Assembly (NCBI RefSeq): GCF_013377015.1
Contig: NZ_JACABA010000001.1
Coordinates: forward strand, 1,671,817-1,735,816
Reading direction: 5' to 3'
DNA length: 64,000 nucleotides
Source: Rhodopseudomonas sp.
GTDB lineage: Bacteria; Pseudomonadota; Alphaproteobacteria; Rhizobiales; Xanthobacteraceae
The notes under the pieces are model-generated. The model did no database searches, was not told where the DNA came from, and saw only the letters and a program-made list of their open reading frames with translations. Positions 36,227-47,019 of the stretch are shown one piece after another (positions within the stretch are counted from its first letter, which is position 1; every line of letters begins with the position of its first letter). The translations under genes and the position numbers were made by a program.

Positions 36227-38947
36227 ATGACAACCCAGAGCGCCATTCCCTCGTCCGAACCCGCCGTGCCCGCGGAAGCATTGGCGCGCGTCTCGCCGAT
36301 GATGGAGCAGTACCACGAGATCAAGGCCGCCAATCCCGGCTCGCTGCTGTTCTACCGGATGGGCGATTTCTACGAATTGTTCTTCGAGGACGCCGAGATC
36401 GCCTCGCGCGCGCTCGGCATCACGCTGACCAAGCGCGGCAAGCACCAGGGGATGGACATCCCGATGTGCGGCGTGCCGGTGGAGCGCTCCGACGATTATC
36501 TGCACCGGCTGATCGCGCTCGGCCACCGCGTCGCGGTGTGCGAGCAGACCGAGGACCCGGCTTTGGCCCGCGCCCGCAAGAGCGTGGTGCGCCGCGACGT
36601 GGTGCGGCTGATCACGCCGGGCACGCTGACCGAGGACACGCTGCTGGATGCCCGCGCCAACAATTATCTGCTGGCGATTGCCCGTGCCCGCGGCTCCTCC
36701 GGCGCCGACCGCATCGGCCTCGCCTGGATCGACATCTCCACCGCTGAATTCATCGTCACCGAATGCGCCACTGGCGACCTCGCTGCTACCCTGGCGCGCA
36801 TCAATCCCAATGAGGTGATCGTCACCGACGCGCTGTACAGCGACCCCGAACTCGGGCCCTCGTTGCGCGAATTGCCGGCAGTGACGCCGCTGACCCGCGA
36901 CGTGTTCGACTCGGCCACCGCCGAGCGGCGGTTGTGCGATTACTTCGCGGTGGCGACGATGGACGGCCTCAGCGCGATGTCGCGGCTGGAGGCGACCGCC
37001 GCTGCCGCCTGCGTCACCTATATCGACCGTACCCAGCTCGGCAAACGCCCGCCGCTGTCGCCGCCGTCGCGTGAAATCTCCGGCGCCACCATGGCGATCG
37101 ACCCGGCGACGCGCGCCAATCTCGAACTGACCCGCACCTTGAGCGGCGAACGGCGCGGCTCGCTGCTCGACGCGATCGACTGCACCGTCACCGCCGCGGG
37201 CTCGCGCCTGCTGGCGCAGCGGCTGGCGGCGCCATTGACCGACGCCGCGATGATCGCGCGTCGGCTCGACGCGGTGGCGAGTTTCGTCGCCGAGCCGGCG
37301 GTGCGTGACGACATCCGCGCGGCATTGCGGGCGGCGCCCGACATGGCCCGCGCGCTGGCGCGGCTGTCGGTGGGACGCGGTGGCCCGCGCGATCTCGCCA
37401 GCCTGCGCGACGGCATCCTGGCCGCCGATCAGGTGCTGGCCCGGCTGGCGCTGATCGACAGCCTGCCGGCAGATATCGCCGCCGCGATGGACGCGCTGCG
37501 CCGCCCCTCGCGCGATCTCGCCGGTGAATTCGCCCGTGCGCTCGCCGACGATCTGCCGCTGCAAAAGCGCGACGGCGGTTTCGTGCGCGAAGGTTATGAC
37601 GCGTCGCTCGATGAAACGCGAAAACTGCGCGACGATTCCCGGCTGATCGTCGCCGCGATGCAGGCGCGCTACGCCGACGAGACCACCGTCAAAGGCCTGA
37701 AAATCCGGCACAACAACGTGCTCGGCTACTTCGTCGAGGTCACCGCGCAGCACGGCGACAAGCTGATGGTGCCGCCGCTCAATGCCACCTTCATCCATCG
37801 CCAGACCCTGGCCGGGCAGACCCGCTTTACCACCGCCGAACTCGGCGAGATCGAGGCCAAGATCGCGAATGCCGGCGACCGCGCGCTCGGGCTTGAACTG
37901 GAGATCTTCGAGCGGCTGGCGGCAATGGTCAGCGTGGCCGGCGACGATCTGCGCGCCGCCGCCCATGCCTTCGCGCTGCTCGATGTCGCCACCGCTCTGG
38001 CGAAGCTTGCAGTCGATGACAACTATGTCCGCCCGGAAGTCGATGGCTCGCTCGCTTTCGCCATCGAAGGCGGCCGGCATCCGGTGGTGGAGCAGGCACT
38101 ACGCCGCGACGGCCAGCCGTTCATTGCGAACGCCTGCGATCTGTCGCCGGGGCCGGGGCAGCAATCCGGCCAGATCTGGCTGATCACTGGTCCCAATATG
38201 GCCGGCAAGTCTACCTTCCTGCGGCAGAATGCGCTGATCGCGCTGCTGGCGCAGATCGGCTCCTTCGTCCCAGCCACTCGGGCGAGAATCGGCATCGTCG
38301 ACCGGCTGTTCTCGAGGGTCGGCGCGGCCGACGATCTGGCACGCGGGCGCTCCACCTTCATGGTCGAGATGGTGGAGACCGCGGTGATCCTCAATCAGGC
38401 CAGCGAGCGCGCCCTGGTGATTCTCGACGAGATCGGGCGCGGCACTGCGACCTTCGACGGGCTGTCGATCGCTTGGGCGGCGATCGAGCATCTGCACGAG
38501 AGCAACCGCTGCCGCGCGCTGTTCGCGACGCATTATCACGAGCTCACCGCGCTCTCCGCCAAGTTACCGCGGCTGTTCAATGCTACAGTTCGGGTCAAGG
38601 AGTGGCACGGCGACGTGGTGTTTCTGCACGAGGTGCTGCCCGGCTCGGCGGATCGTTCCTACGGTATTCAGGTGGCGAAACTGGCGGGATTACCGCCGGG
38701 CGTGATCGCGCGGGCGAAATCGGTACTGGCCAAGCTCGAGGCGCAGGATCGCGGGCAATCCGCACGCGCGCTGGCCGAGGACCTGCCGCTGTTCGCGGTC
38801 ACCGCCCGTGCCCCGGCTGAAGCCGCGCCGCCGTCGGAGGCGGAGCAATTGATTGCGGCGCTGGCTGCGATTCATCCCGACGAATTGTCGCCGCGCGAAG
38901 CGCTGGAGGCGCTCTATGCGCTGAAAGCGAAATCGCCGAAGCCGTAG
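36227..38947 (+). CDS. mutS: DNA mismatch repair protein MutS
   Basis: A 906-residue mismatch-recognition ATPase. The mismatch-binding Phe-x-Glu is in [13 protein letters not shown] near residue 45; the connector, lever and clamp follow. The ATPase has Walker [10 protein letters not shown] (about residue 655), the signature STFMVEMVE, Walker [17 protein letters not shown] and the conserved FATHYHEL. The C-terminal oligomerisation helix [18 protein letters not shown] is complete. The ATG at 36227 ([10 protein letters not shown]) gives normal length. Divergent from pcaF. Confidence 0.96.
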   Translation: MTTQSAIPSSEPAVPAEALARVSPMMEQYHEIKAANPGSLLFYRMGDFYELFFEDAEIASRALGITLTKRGKHQGMDIPMCGVPVERSDDYLHRLIALGHRVAVCEQTEDPALARARKSVVRRDVVRLITPGTLTEDTLLDARANNYLLAIARARGSSGADRIGLAWIDISTAEFIVTECATGDLAATLARINPNEVIVTDALYSDPELGPSLRELPAVTPLTRDVFDSATAERRLCDYFAVATMDGLSAMSRLEATAAAACVTYIDRTQLGKRPPLSPPSREISGATMAIDPATRANLELTRTLSGERRGSLLDAIDCTVTAAGSRLLAQRLAAPLTDAAMIARRLDAVASFVAEPAVRDDIRAALRAAPDMARALARLSVGRGGPRDLASLRDGILAADQVLARLALIDSLPADIAAAMDALRRPSRDLAGEFARALADDLPLQKRDGGFVREGYDASLDETRKLRDDSRLIVAAMQARYADETTVKGLKIRHNNVLGYFVEVTAQHGDKLMVPPLNATFIHRQTLAGQTRFTTAELGEIEAKIANAGDRALGLELEIFERLAAMVSVAGDDLRAAAHAFALLDVATALAKLAVDDNYVRPEVDGSLAFAIEGGRHPVVEQALRRDGQPFIANACDLSPGPGQQSGQIWLITGPNMAGKSTFLRQNALIALLAQIGSFVPATRARIGIVDRLFSRVGAADDLARGRSTFMVEMVETAVILNQASERALVILDEIGRGTATFDGLSIAWAAIEHLHESNRCRALFATHYHELTALSAKLPRLFNATVRVKEWHGDVVFLHEVLPGSADRSYGIQVAKLAGLPPGVIARAKSVLAKLEAQDRGQSARALAEDLPLFAVTARAPAEAAPPSEAEQLIAALAAIHPDELSPREALEALYALKAKSPKP

Positions 38948-38961
38948 AACGGCTGGCGCGG

Positions 38962-39678
38962 TCAGGCGGGGCCCGCGTCGAACGGCCGGATCAGCTTCAG
39001 TGTGGCGGCGAAACGGATGCTGCGCTTGCCGGCCAACGCGGTGGCTTCCACTTCGGCGGAGGCGGCGTCGCAGCGCCCGGAAAAACCGATCCCGACTTGG
39101 TAACCGCCGAACAACGGGCGCTCGCTCTTGGCCGGTGTGTGTTCCTGGTTGACGAACTCGCCCTTCCAGCGGCCGTTCGCCGAACTGTAGGAGCCCTGGT
39201 AATAGAAGAATGCGTCGCCGCCGAGAATGCGCCCGTCATGCAACAGCATCACGCCGGTATTGCCGCCGTCGACGCCGTCGAGCATCCGGATCGCGACCGA
39301 GTAGAGTCCGCTAACGATGCCGCCGTCGCCGACCGCGCCGGGCGGCGGCATATCGTCGTCGCCGAGCGGCGTCATCGTCGCCCGAAACACCGTGCCGGGC
39401 TCCTGCGCCACCTCACCCGCGAAGCGATAGACCTCGCCGACCGGCCAGCCACGCATCCGAATCGTGACGTCGTCGGAGCGCAGCAGCGTCCTGAATTCCA
39501 GGCTTGGGCTGTGTCGTTTGGTGCGGATCTCAGCGACGATCTCGCCATCGACGTCACGGTAGCTGCCGAAATGGGCAAAAGCGGTATTGCCCCCGAGCAT
39601 CATGCCGGCGCGCGCGTATAGTACGCTGCGGCCGGTGCCGTCGTTGATCTGGTATTCAACCTTGTAAAGCCCATCCAC
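38962..39678 (-). CDS. Protein with two GrlR-like repeats, function unknown
   Basis: This protein of about 238 residues has two copies of a beta-rich unit. The first begins GLYKVEYQINDGTG and has LGGNTAFAHFGSY. The second begins GLYSVAIRMLDGVDGGNTG and has LGGDAFFYYQGSY. The G-LYxVxxxxxDGxxxG...GGxxxxxxxGxY pattern resembles the GrlR fold (type III secretion negative regulator), which also occurs in general small proteins. No T3SS genes are here. The start is uncertain: GTG 39678 has GGAG upstream; the frame extends to TTG 39762. There is no signal peptide. Confidence 0.65.
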   Translation of the reverse strand: MDGLYKVEYQINDGTGRSVLYARAGMMLGGNTAFAHFGSYRDVDGEIVAEIRTKRHSPSLEFRTLLRSDDVTIRMRGWPVGEVYRFAGEVAQEPGTVFRATMTPLGDDDMPPPGAVGDGGIVSGLYSVAIRMLDGVDGGNTGVMLLHDGRILGGDAFFYYQGSYSSANGRWKGEFVNQEHTPAKSERPLFGGYQVGIGFSGRCDAASAEVEATALAGKRSIRFAATLKLIRPFDAGPA

Positions 39679-39839
39679 CAGCGGCCGTGCTCCGGCGCCA
39701 TCCCGGGACGACCTTAGCGGTCTTGCTGGGCCTGCGGAAGTTATCGCTAGGTCGAGAACCAAATGACAGTTTTGCGACGTGCGTTACCGCCGCGCCGGCT
39801 GCCCTCAATATTTGCTGGTCGAGGGCAGCCGTTCGACGG

Positions 39840-40766
39840 TTACTTCTTCGCCGGCGCCGCCTTGGAATCGGCCGGCTTCGCCGCTTCGGCGGGCTTGGCG
39901 GCGTCCGCCGGCTTGGCCAACTCGGCCGGCTTGTCCATCCGCTCGACCTTCGCGGTCTGGCGCAACTGGGTGACGTAGTCGGACTGCGCCTTGCGGGCCA
40001 CATAGGTCTCGATCTGCGCTTTGACCTGATCGAACGACGGCGGCTTGCGGTCGCGCTTTTCCTCGACCTTGATGATGTGCCAGCCGAATTGCGACTTCAC
40101 CGGGTCAGAGATCTTGCCGGGCTCCAGCGCGAAGGCGACCGCGGAGAACTCCGGCACCATCTGCTCCTTGGTGAAGAAGCCGAGGTCGCCGCCATCGGAG
40201 GCGCCCGGATCCTTGGACTTCTTCTTCGCCAGTTCGGCGAAATCGGCGCCCTTCTTCAGTTCCTCGGCGACCGTCTTGGCCTCATCCTCGGTCTCGACCA
40301 GGATGTGGCGGGCGTGGACTTCCTGCTCGCTGGCGATCTGCTTGGAGGCGTCGTCATAGACCTTCTTCATCGCCTCGTCGGTGGTCGCGGCCTTGCCCTC
40401 GACCGCCAGCAGATTGTCCATCAGCAGCCGGTTGCGCGCGAAGGCGAGCTTGGTCTTGAAATCGTCGCGGTCGGCGATCTTCTTGTCCTCGGCGGCCTTG
40501 GCGACGATCTTCATGTCGATCAGGAACGCCAGCACGTTGTCCTTCTTGGTCGCCGGGTCCATCTGCGCCAGGCTGGGGCCGAGTTCCTCTTCGGCCAATG
40601 TCACGTCGCTCTGGCGTATCTCGGCACCGTTAACCTTGGCGAGTACCGGATTGGCATCTTCGGCGCGAACCGGGAGGCCGGCGAACAGCACCAAAGCAAG
40701 GCAGCCGGTCGCGGCGGCAAAGCCGAAGCGCGGGCCGGGTTTGGGTGGCAACGACACGGAGGTCAT
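39840..40766 (-). CDS. Periplasmic peptidyl-prolyl cis-trans isomerase, parvulin/SurA type
   Basis: A 308-residue secreted folding factor. The signal peptide (residues 1-35) ends LPVRAED. A SurA-like N-terminal helical domain follows, then one parvulin domain (about 145-245). The domain shows VHARHILVETEDEAKTV, SKDPGASDGGDLGFFTKEQMVPEF and SQFGWHIIKVEE. The C-terminus is a low-complexity KPADAAKPAEAA tail, probably disordered. It is divergent from secA, so a secretion-linked setting is plausible but common. Confidence 0.9.
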   Translation of the reverse strand: MTSVSLPPKPGPRFGFAAATGCLALVLFAGLPVRAEDANPVLAKVNGAEIRQSDVTLAEEELGPSLAQMDPATKKDNVLAFLIDMKIVAKAAEDKKIADRDDFKTKLAFARNRLLMDNLLAVEGKAATTDEAMKKVYDDASKQIASEQEVHARHILVETEDEAKTVAEELKKGADFAELAKKKSKDPGASDGGDLGFFTKEQMVPEFSAVAFALEPGKISDPVKSQFGWHIIKVEEKRDRKPPSFDQVKAQIETYVARKAQSDYVTQLRQTAKVERMDKPAELAKPADAAKPAEAAKPADSKAAPAKK

Positions 40767-41108
40767 GGAAAATCCTTATCTTCGGGGAAATGGTGCTGTT
40801 TCGGGGCGGCGGGACAGTTGCCCAACCGTGCAGCCTTGGCAACGCGAAAACTTGGTCAAAATCATGAAATCGCCGTCCGGTTGGCGCGTTGACAACCCCC
40901 TGAGCCAGCCATATCTCTGCCCGGATAGGTGAGGTGCGACGGTATCGACCGGCCGTCGCTCGGCCGCAGACCTCGGATTGCTGGATTCCCATTCATTTCG
41001 CGCGAGCTTCCGATCCGGATGCCAGCCTCCTGCGTCACGATGAGTTGATAGCTGTCGGTCGAATGGTGTGACGGCGGCGACGCCGAACTGCAAAGACAGG
41101 ATTTTGGT
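40767..41108. other. 342-bp gap between the parvulin and secA genes
   Basis: No gene is supported here. It must contain divergent promoters; a good candidate for secA is listed separately. The rest is untranslated leader. A 9-codon ATG ORF at 41019 is too short and unsupported to call. Confidence 0.6.
40889..40917 (+). promoter_or_regulatory. Candidate promoter of secA
   Basis: TTGACA (40889-40894) and TATCTC (40912-40917) are separated by 17 bp. This would give secA an untranslated leader of about 185 bases. The -35 is exact consensus; the -10 is only fair. Confidence 0.55.
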
Positions 41109-43952
41109 ATGCTCGGCGCGCTCGCTCGCAAATTCTTCGGCTCCGCCAACGACCGTCGGGTCAAGGCCTATCAGCCTCGCGTCGATGCCATCAACGCGCT
41201 TGAGCCGGAAATCGCCGCTCTTTCCGACGAGGCGCTGAAGGTCCGCACCGCGCAGTTCCGCCAGCAGGTCGCCGACGGCAAAACCCTCGACGAGCTGCTG
41301 GTTCCGGCCTTCGCCACGGTGCGCGAGGCGGCCAAGCGGACGCTGGGCCAGCGGCATTTCGACGTGCAGCTGATCGGCGGCATGGTGCTGCATGAGGGCG
41401 ACATCGCCGAGATGAAGACCGGCGAAGGCAAGACCCTGGTCGCTACGCTCGCGGTCTATCTCAACGCGCTGGCCGGCAAGGGCGTCCACGTCGTCACCGT
41501 CAACGATTATCTCGCCAAGCGCGATTCCGAGTGGATGGGCCAGATCTACAGCTTCCTCGGCATGACCACCGGCGTCATCGTCCACGGCCTCGACGATTCC
41601 GAGCGGCAGAAGTCCTACGCCTGCGACATCACCTACGGTACTAACAACGAATACGGCTTCGACTATCTACGCGACAATATGAAGTACCGGCTCGAGGACA
41701 TGGTGCAACGCGGCCATTCCTACGCCATCGTCGACGAAGTCGACTCGATCCTGATCGACGAGGCGCGAACGCCCTTGATCATCTCCGGGCCGCTCGACGA
41801 CCGCTCGGAATTCTATAATACAATCGATACCTTCCTGCCGAAGCTCGACAAGAAGACCGACTACGAGGTCGACGAGAAGCAGCGCAGCGTGACGCTGACC
41901 GAAGCCGGCATGGAGAAGATCGAGACGCTGCTGCGCGACGCCGGCCAGCTCAAGGGCGATTCGCTGTACGACGTCGAGAACGTCTCGGTGGTGCACCACA
42001 TCAACCAGGCGCTGCGCGCGCATTCGCTGTTCCAGCGCGACAAGGACTACATCGTCCGCGACGACGAGGTGATCATCATCGACGAGTTCACCGGCCGCAT
42101 GATGCAGGGTCGGCGCTATTCCGAAGGCCTGCACCAGGCGCTGGAAGCCAAGGAGCACGTCAGCGTCCAGCCGGAAAACCAGACCCTGGCCTCGATCACT
42201 TTCCAGAACTACTTCCGGATGTACGACAAGCTCGCCGGCATGACCGGTACGGCGCTGACCGAAGCCGACGAATTGTTCGACATCTACAAGCTCGAAGTGG
42301 TGGAGATCCCGACCAACCTGCCGATTGCACGTCTCGACGAGGACGACGAGGTCTACCGCACCCAGACCGAGAAATATGCCGCCATCCTGGCCGAGGTTGA
42401 GCGCGCCAACAAGCGGCTGCAGCCGGTGCTGGTCGGCACCGCCTCGATCGAGAAATCCGAGGTGCTGGCGGAATACCTGCTCAAGAACGGCTACAAGCAG
42501 ATCGATTTCGCCGATCCGAAGGGCATGGACAAGCTCTATGCCGCCGCCCGCGCCGGCAAGCCGGCGAAGCTGTTCGCGGTGCTGAATGCCCGCTTCCACG
42601 AGCAGGAGGCTTACATTGTCGCCGAAGCCGGCGTGCCGGGCGCGATCACCATCGCCACCAACATGGCCGGCCGCGGCACCGACATCAAACTCGGCGGTTC
42701 GCTGGAAATGCGGATCCAGCACGAGACCGCGGGCATCACCGACGAGGCCGAGAAGGCCGCCAAGATCGAGCTGATCAAGGCCGATGTCGAACGCTTCCGC
42801 GCCCTCGTGCTGCAGGCCGAGGACATCGTCGAGATCGAGCCGACGAAGGGCAACAAGCCGGCCAAGACCGTGAACCGTCCCGGCGGGCTCTATATCATCG
42901 GCTCGGAACGCCATGAATCCCGCCGGATCGACAACCAGCTGCGCGGCCGCTCCGGCCGTCAGGGCGATCCTGGCCGGTCGAAATTCTTTCTGTCGCTGGA
43001 AGACGATCTGATGCGGATCTTCGGCTCCGATCGGCTCGACACCATGCTGACAAGGCTCGGCCTGAAGGAAGGCGAGGCGATCATCCATCCCTGGATCAAC
43101 AAGGCGCTGGAGAAGGCGCAGCAGAAGGTCGAGGCGCGCAACTTCGACATCCGCAAGAATTTGCTGAAATTCGACGACGTCCAGAACGACCAGCGCAAGG
43201 TGATCTTCGACCAGCGCGTCGACCTGATGAAGGAGGACAACGTCAACGAGACCGTGACCGATATGCGTCACGCCTTCGTCGAGGATCTGGTCGCCAAGCA
43301 CGTGCCGGAACACGCCTATGCGGAGCAGTGGGATGTCGCCGGGCTGAAGGAAGAACTCAGCCGCGTGGTCGGGCTCGATCTGCCGGTCGAAGCCTGGGCC
43401 AAGGAAGAAGGCATCGCCGACGAGGAATTGCTGGCGCGGCTGGAGAAGGTGTTCGACGAGCACATGGCGGCCAAGGTGGCGCAGTGGGGCCCCGAGGTGA
43501 TGCGCTACGCCGAGAAGAGCATCCTGCTGCAGACGCTGGACCATCTGTGGCGCGAGCATCTGGTGATGCTGGATCATCTGCGCCAGGTGATCGGGCTGCG
43601 CGGCTACGGCCAGCGCGATCCGCTGCAGGAATACAAGTCCGAAGCGTTCAGCCTGTTCGAGGCGATGATCGCGCATCTGCGCGAGGCGGTCACCGCGCAG
43701 CTGATGCGGGTCGAGATTATCCCGCCGGAGCAGCCCCAGGAGCTGCCGCCGATGGAAGCGCACAAGCTCGATCCCAACACCGGCGAGGACGAGATGGCGT
43801 TCGCCAACGTCTCGCTGGCGCCGGCCGACAACGCCGACAAGAGCGCCCGCGACCCGAACCGCCCCGAGACCTGGGGCAAGGTCGGCCGCAATGAGGACTG
43901 CCCCTGCGGCTCTGGCAAGAAGTACAAGCACTGCCACGGCCGGTACGCGTAA
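41109..43952 (+). CDS. secA: Preprotein translocase ATPase SecA
   Basis: A 947-residue motor of the Sec export pathway. Walker A is [10 protein letters not shown] with Lys108. Then come [34 protein letters not shown] (DEAD-like box), and the translocase motifs [12 protein letters not shown] and [18 protein letters not shown]. The C-terminal zinc site [14 protein letters not shown] is intact, so binding to SecB and phospholipid is expected. Start ATG 41109. It is a single-copy type gene and monocistronic by context. Confidence 0.97.
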   Translation: MLGALARKFFGSANDRRVKAYQPRVDAINALEPEIAALSDEALKVRTAQFRQQVADGKTLDELLVPAFATVREAAKRTLGQRHFDVQLIGGMVLHEGDIAEMKTGEGKTLVATLAVYLNALAGKGVHVVTVNDYLAKRDSEWMGQIYSFLGMTTGVIVHGLDDSERQKSYACDITYGTNNEYGFDYLRDNMKYRLEDMVQRGHSYAIVDEVDSILIDEARTPLIISGPLDDRSEFYNTIDTFLPKLDKKTDYEVDEKQRSVTLTEAGMEKIETLLRDAGQLKGDSLYDVENVSVVHHINQALRAHSLFQRDKDYIVRDDEVIIIDEFTGRMMQGRRYSEGLHQALEAKEHVSVQPENQTLASITFQNYFRMYDKLAGMTGTALTEADELFDIYKLEVVEIPTNLPIARLDEDDEVYRTQTEKYAAILAEVERANKRLQPVLVGTASIEKSEVLAEYLLKNGYKQIDFADPKGMDKLYAAARAGKPAKLFAVLNARFHEQEAYIVAEAGVPGAITIATNMAGRGTDIKLGGSLEMRIQHETAGITDEAEKAAKIELIKADVERFRALVLQAEDIVEIEPTKGNKPAKTVNRPGGLYIIGSERHESRRIDNQLRGRSGRQGDPGRSKFFLSLEDDLMRIFGSDRLDTMLTRLGLKEGEAIIHPWINKALEKAQQKVEARNFDIRKNLLKFDDVQNDQRKVIFDQRVDLMKEDNVNETVTDMRHAFVEDLVAKHVPEHAYAEQWDVAGLKEELSRVVGLDLPVEAWAKEEGIADEELLARLEKVFDEHMAAKVAQWGPEVMRYAEKSILLQTLDHLWREHLVMLDHLRQVIGLRGYGQRDPLQEYKSEAFSLFEAMIAHLREAVTAQLMRVEIIPPEQPQELPPMEAHKLDPNTGEDEMAFANVSLAPADNADKSARDPNRPETWGKVGRNEDCPCGSGKKYKHCHGRYA

Positions 43953-44156
43953 GTTGATCGCGTAGCGGCGTAGATCGCAGTCATTCCGAGAGCGCTCGCG
44001 TCGCGCGTGACGACGGCCGTCGAGCAGGCAAAGGTGAGCTTGCGCGTTTCCCAAGCGGATGACGCGCGATCTTGCCGGTGTGCTCGCTGCGTCGAGCCCG
44101 CGCTGCGATTTCAAGCTCCGATCAGATTGAATCCTGGAGGCTTAGGCTGCGCAGAC

Positions 44157-45638
44157 TCACCGCACTGCGGAGAAGCGGCTTTCGAACGAGTTCGCCGAGA
44201 CCACCGGCGCGGCGCCCGCCATGGTGCTGCCGGACGGCGCGGCGGCGCTGTCGGCGCCGAGCGAGGGCTTCAACTGCGGCTTGGCTGTCGCCTGCCGGGT
44301 TTCGGCCGGCTTCGGCACCGTTGCTTGGGGCCGCGGCGGCGGTTCGCTGGCTCTCAGTGCGGGCTTGGCATCGCCGCCCTTGGCGGTGACGACTTTCGGG
44401 CTGGCGCTGACCGGCGAGGTTGTCGCCGTCGTTTCGGATCCGCCGATTCCGACCTTGCGGGCCAGGCTGCTGAAGAAACTGCCGGAACGGTCGTTTGGCG
44501 TCGCGGCGGCGACCCGGGTCGGCGGCGCGGTCGCGGCCACCGCAACCACTGGCTCCTGCGGCGTGTTTTGCAGCAGGGCATCAGACGGACGGGGCGGATT
44601 GACGTGCGAAGGAATCGTGCCCGGGGCCGGGGTCAGCGAGGCCAGCGCAAGCCCCTGGCCATCGCCGCCTTCCGACAGGCCGGTCGAGGCATCGGGCAGC
44701 TTGGCGGCGAACACCCGGTTCATGCCTCCGTCGATTCCGGTATGCAGCCGCGCCACCGGAACTCCCTTGGAAATCAGCTCGGCGGTCTTGACCTGGTCGG
44801 CCTCCTGCTTTTCGCGCACCGCGTCGGCGATCTCATCGGGGATCACATAGGCCGGGCACTTGCCGGCGGCGTTGAACGCCAGCGGCCGCGACACATTCGG
44901 CGGCTGCGCCGGGTCGAACACATACTTCTTCTCGCAGAATTCGACCTTCGGCTCTTGCCGCGTCACCTCGAAATGGTCGTTGCCTTCCTTCAGCATCTTC
45001 CAGAACGGCATGTTCGGGTTGTTGCGATGCTTGGCCATATTTGCCGGCGTCATCCGGAACGGATAGGCCTGAAACTGGAACGCGCGCTGGCCGCCGAAAA
45101 ACGATTCACGGCCGAGCGAATAGATCTCGGCGATCTGTTCGTCGGTCATGGCGTAGCAGCCGCGCGACGAGCAGTCGCCATGGACCATCAGCTGCGAGCC
45201 GGTGCGGCCGAGCGCCTTGTCGAAGGCGTTCGGATATCCGGTGTTGAATGACAGGTAGTAGGCCGACTGCGGATTCATCTGGCCGGGGCTGATCGAATAG
45301 AACCCTTCCGGCGCCTGACGGTCGCCTTCGCGGACCTTGGGTCCGAGATCGCCGGACCAGCGGCAGATCGGATAGGTCTTCAGCAGCGCGAACTGGCCGT
45401 TGCGATCCTGTTTCCAGACCTCAAGCTCGGCCTCCTGCTTGAACAGCCGGACCAGCATCGGCGACTGCAGGTCCATGTTCTTGGTCTGCATGTCGGCGAC
45501 CAGCCTGGGAGGTACCGGCTGGTTGGCCTTGGCATTGTTCGCCAGCGAGATCTCGTCGCTGTTGCAGCCGGCCAGCACCAAGCCTGCCGCAAGCACAGCC
45601 GAGGTGACAAGCGCGCGAACCAGCGGGCGATTGATCAA
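44157..45638 (-). CDS. L,D-transpeptidase (YkuD/YafK-type) lipoprotein
   Basis: A 493-residue envelope enzyme. From the TTG start at 45638 (GGAG seven bases upstream) it has a lipoprotein signal with lipobox LAGC (Cys25). The YkuD domain ends with the catalytic segment HGDCSSRGCYAMTDEQI, giving the expected His, Ser/Arg-Gly and nucleophile Cys. Such enzymes make or cut 3-3 peptidoglycan links or link lipoproteins to the wall. The C-terminal 200 residues are Ala/Pro/Thr-rich and probably disordered. The open frame runs back to 45788 but only the TTG gives a signal peptide at the N-terminus. Confidence 0.8.
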   Translation of the reverse strand: MINRPLVRALVTSAVLAAGLVLAGCNSDEISLANNAKANQPVPPRLVADMQTKNMDLQSPMLVRLFKQEAELEVWKQDRNGQFALLKTYPICRWSGDLGPKVREGDRQAPEGFYSISPGQMNPQSAYYLSFNTGYPNAFDKALGRTGSQLMVHGDCSSRGCYAMTDEQIAEIYSLGRESFFGGQRAFQFQAYPFRMTPANMAKHRNNPNMPFWKMLKEGNDHFEVTRQEPKVEFCEKKYVFDPAQPPNVSRPLAFNAAGKCPAYVIPDEIADAVREKQEADQVKTAELISKGVPVARLHTGIDGGMNRVFAAKLPDASTGLSEGGDGQGLALASLTPAPGTIPSHVNPPRPSDALLQNTPQEPVVAVAATAPPTRVAAATPNDRSGSFFSSLARKVGIGGSETTATTSPVSASPKVVTAKGGDAKPALRASEPPPRPQATVPKPAETRQATAKPQLKPSLGADSAAAPSGSTMAGAAPVVSANSFESRFSAVR

Positions 45639-45891
45639 AGTGAGGCTCCGCAGCCGATGGGCAAATTCAGTCCCCAAATGCCGACATTTATGCCCATAAG
45701 AGCAATGAAATATTAGCCTTAAGCCCCCCGGCTCGCAAGCCGATCGGGCCGGCGCGCGGGTTCCATGCTCCGCATGGTCAATGGACATTAAATATCCAGG
45801 TCAGGGCCAAACTTGGGCCGAACCGGAGAATGCTGCGGAAAAGGTCAACGAAAGCTTACGCTACCCGGCGCGTCACCTGAATCCCGCCGAA

Positions 45892-46854
45892 TCAGGCCAG
45901 TTTGCGGCCGATATCGAGGAATTTCTGCCGCCGCTGCTTTCGGATCGCATCCGCATCGAGGCCGCTCAATTCACCGATGGCCTGTGCGACGGCCTCGCCG
46001 GTGGCGGCGATCATGGCCGAGGGATCGCGGTGGGCGCCGCCCACCGGCTCCTTCAGGATGCTGTCGATCACGCCGAACCGCGCCAGATCCTGCGCGGTGA
46101 TCTTCATCGAGGTCGCGGCTTCCTGGGCCTTGGCGGCATCGCGCCACAGGATCGAGGACGCCGCCTCCGGCGAGATCACGCTGTAGATCGCGTGCTCAAG
46201 CATCAGGACGCGGCTGGCGGTAGCGATCGCGATAGCACCACCGGAGCCGCCCTCGCCGATGATGACGGCGACATTGGGCACGCCGAGCGACAGGCAGGCG
46301 TCGGTAGAGCGAGCGATTGCCTCGGCTTGGCCGCGCTCCTCGGCGCCGATCCCCGGATAGGCGCCAGCGGTATCGACCAGCGAGAGCACCGGAATGCCGA
46401 AGCGGTCCGCCAGCTCCATCAGCCGCACGGCCTTGCGGTAGCCCTCGGGCCGCGCCATGCCGAAATTATGCTTCAGCCGACTCTCGGTGGAAGCGCCCTT
46501 CTCCTGGCCGATCACGCAGATGCTTTCGCCGCGGAAGCGGCCGAACCCGCCGACCAGCGCTTCGTCCTCGCCGAACTTGCGGTCGCCGGCCAAGGGGGTG
46601 AATTCGGCGATCAGACCCTCGATGTAATCGAGGCAATGCGGCCGTTGCGGATGCCGCGCCACTTGCGTCTTTTGCCACGGCGTCAGCGTTGCATAGAGGT
46701 CGTGCAGCGCCTGGCCGGCCTTTTCCTCGATCCGCGAAATCTCCTCGCCGATGTCGCTGCCCGAAGCAGCTAACGCGCGTAGCTCGTCGATCTTGGAATC
46801 AAGTTCCGCGACCGGTTTTTCAAAGTCGAGATAGCTGCGGATGTGATCGGACAT
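45892..46854 (-). CDS. accA: Acetyl-CoA carboxylase carboxyltransferase subunit alpha
   Basis: A 320-residue subunit that, with AccD, transfers carboxyl from biotin to acetyl-CoA to give malonyl-CoA for fatty acid synthesis. The N-terminal part is [19 protein letters not shown]. The carboxyltransferase core has [56 protein letters not shown] and [16 protein letters not shown]. Start ATG 46854 is set by the family N-terminus. xerD lies upstream on the same strand, 165 bp away. Confidence 0.95.
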   Translation of the reverse strand: MSDHIRSYLDFEKPVAELDSKIDELRALAASGSDIGEEISRIEEKAGQALHDLYATLTPWQKTQVARHPQRPHCLDYIEGLIAEFTPLAGDRKFGEDEALVGGFGRFRGESICVIGQEKGASTESRLKHNFGMARPEGYRKAVRLMELADRFGIPVLSLVDTAGAYPGIGAEERGQAEAIARSTDACLSLGVPNVAVIIGEGGSGGAIAIATASRVLMLEHAIYSVISPEAASSILWRDAAKAQEAATSMKITAQDLARFGVIDSILKEPVGGAHRDPSAMIAATGEAVAQAIGELSGLDADAIRKQRRQKFLDIGRKLA

Positions 46855-47019
46855 TGTCACTATATGGGGGCATCGAGGGGCTGCCGATAGCGGCTTGGCT
46901 GGCTTTTCGAGCCAACCGCCTGCCGAGTCAAGCGGTCGGCTCAATAGGTAATTCGAATCAACACGTTGATTTCCGGGCGCGGTCCGCTCCCGGTGGATCA
47001 AAGAGGCTCCGCGCCGCCG

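Noticed and set aside
38962..39762. GrlR-like protein as evidence of a type III secretion locus
   Set aside because: No secretion apparatus, chaperone or effector genes are in the window.
41667..44114. 815-codon ORF antisense to secA, and similar long antisense ORFs elsewhere (e.g. 36212-38080, 23000-24700)
   Set aside because: They mirror real genes in GC-rich DNA and encode compositionally odd Arg/His-rich sequence with no domains.
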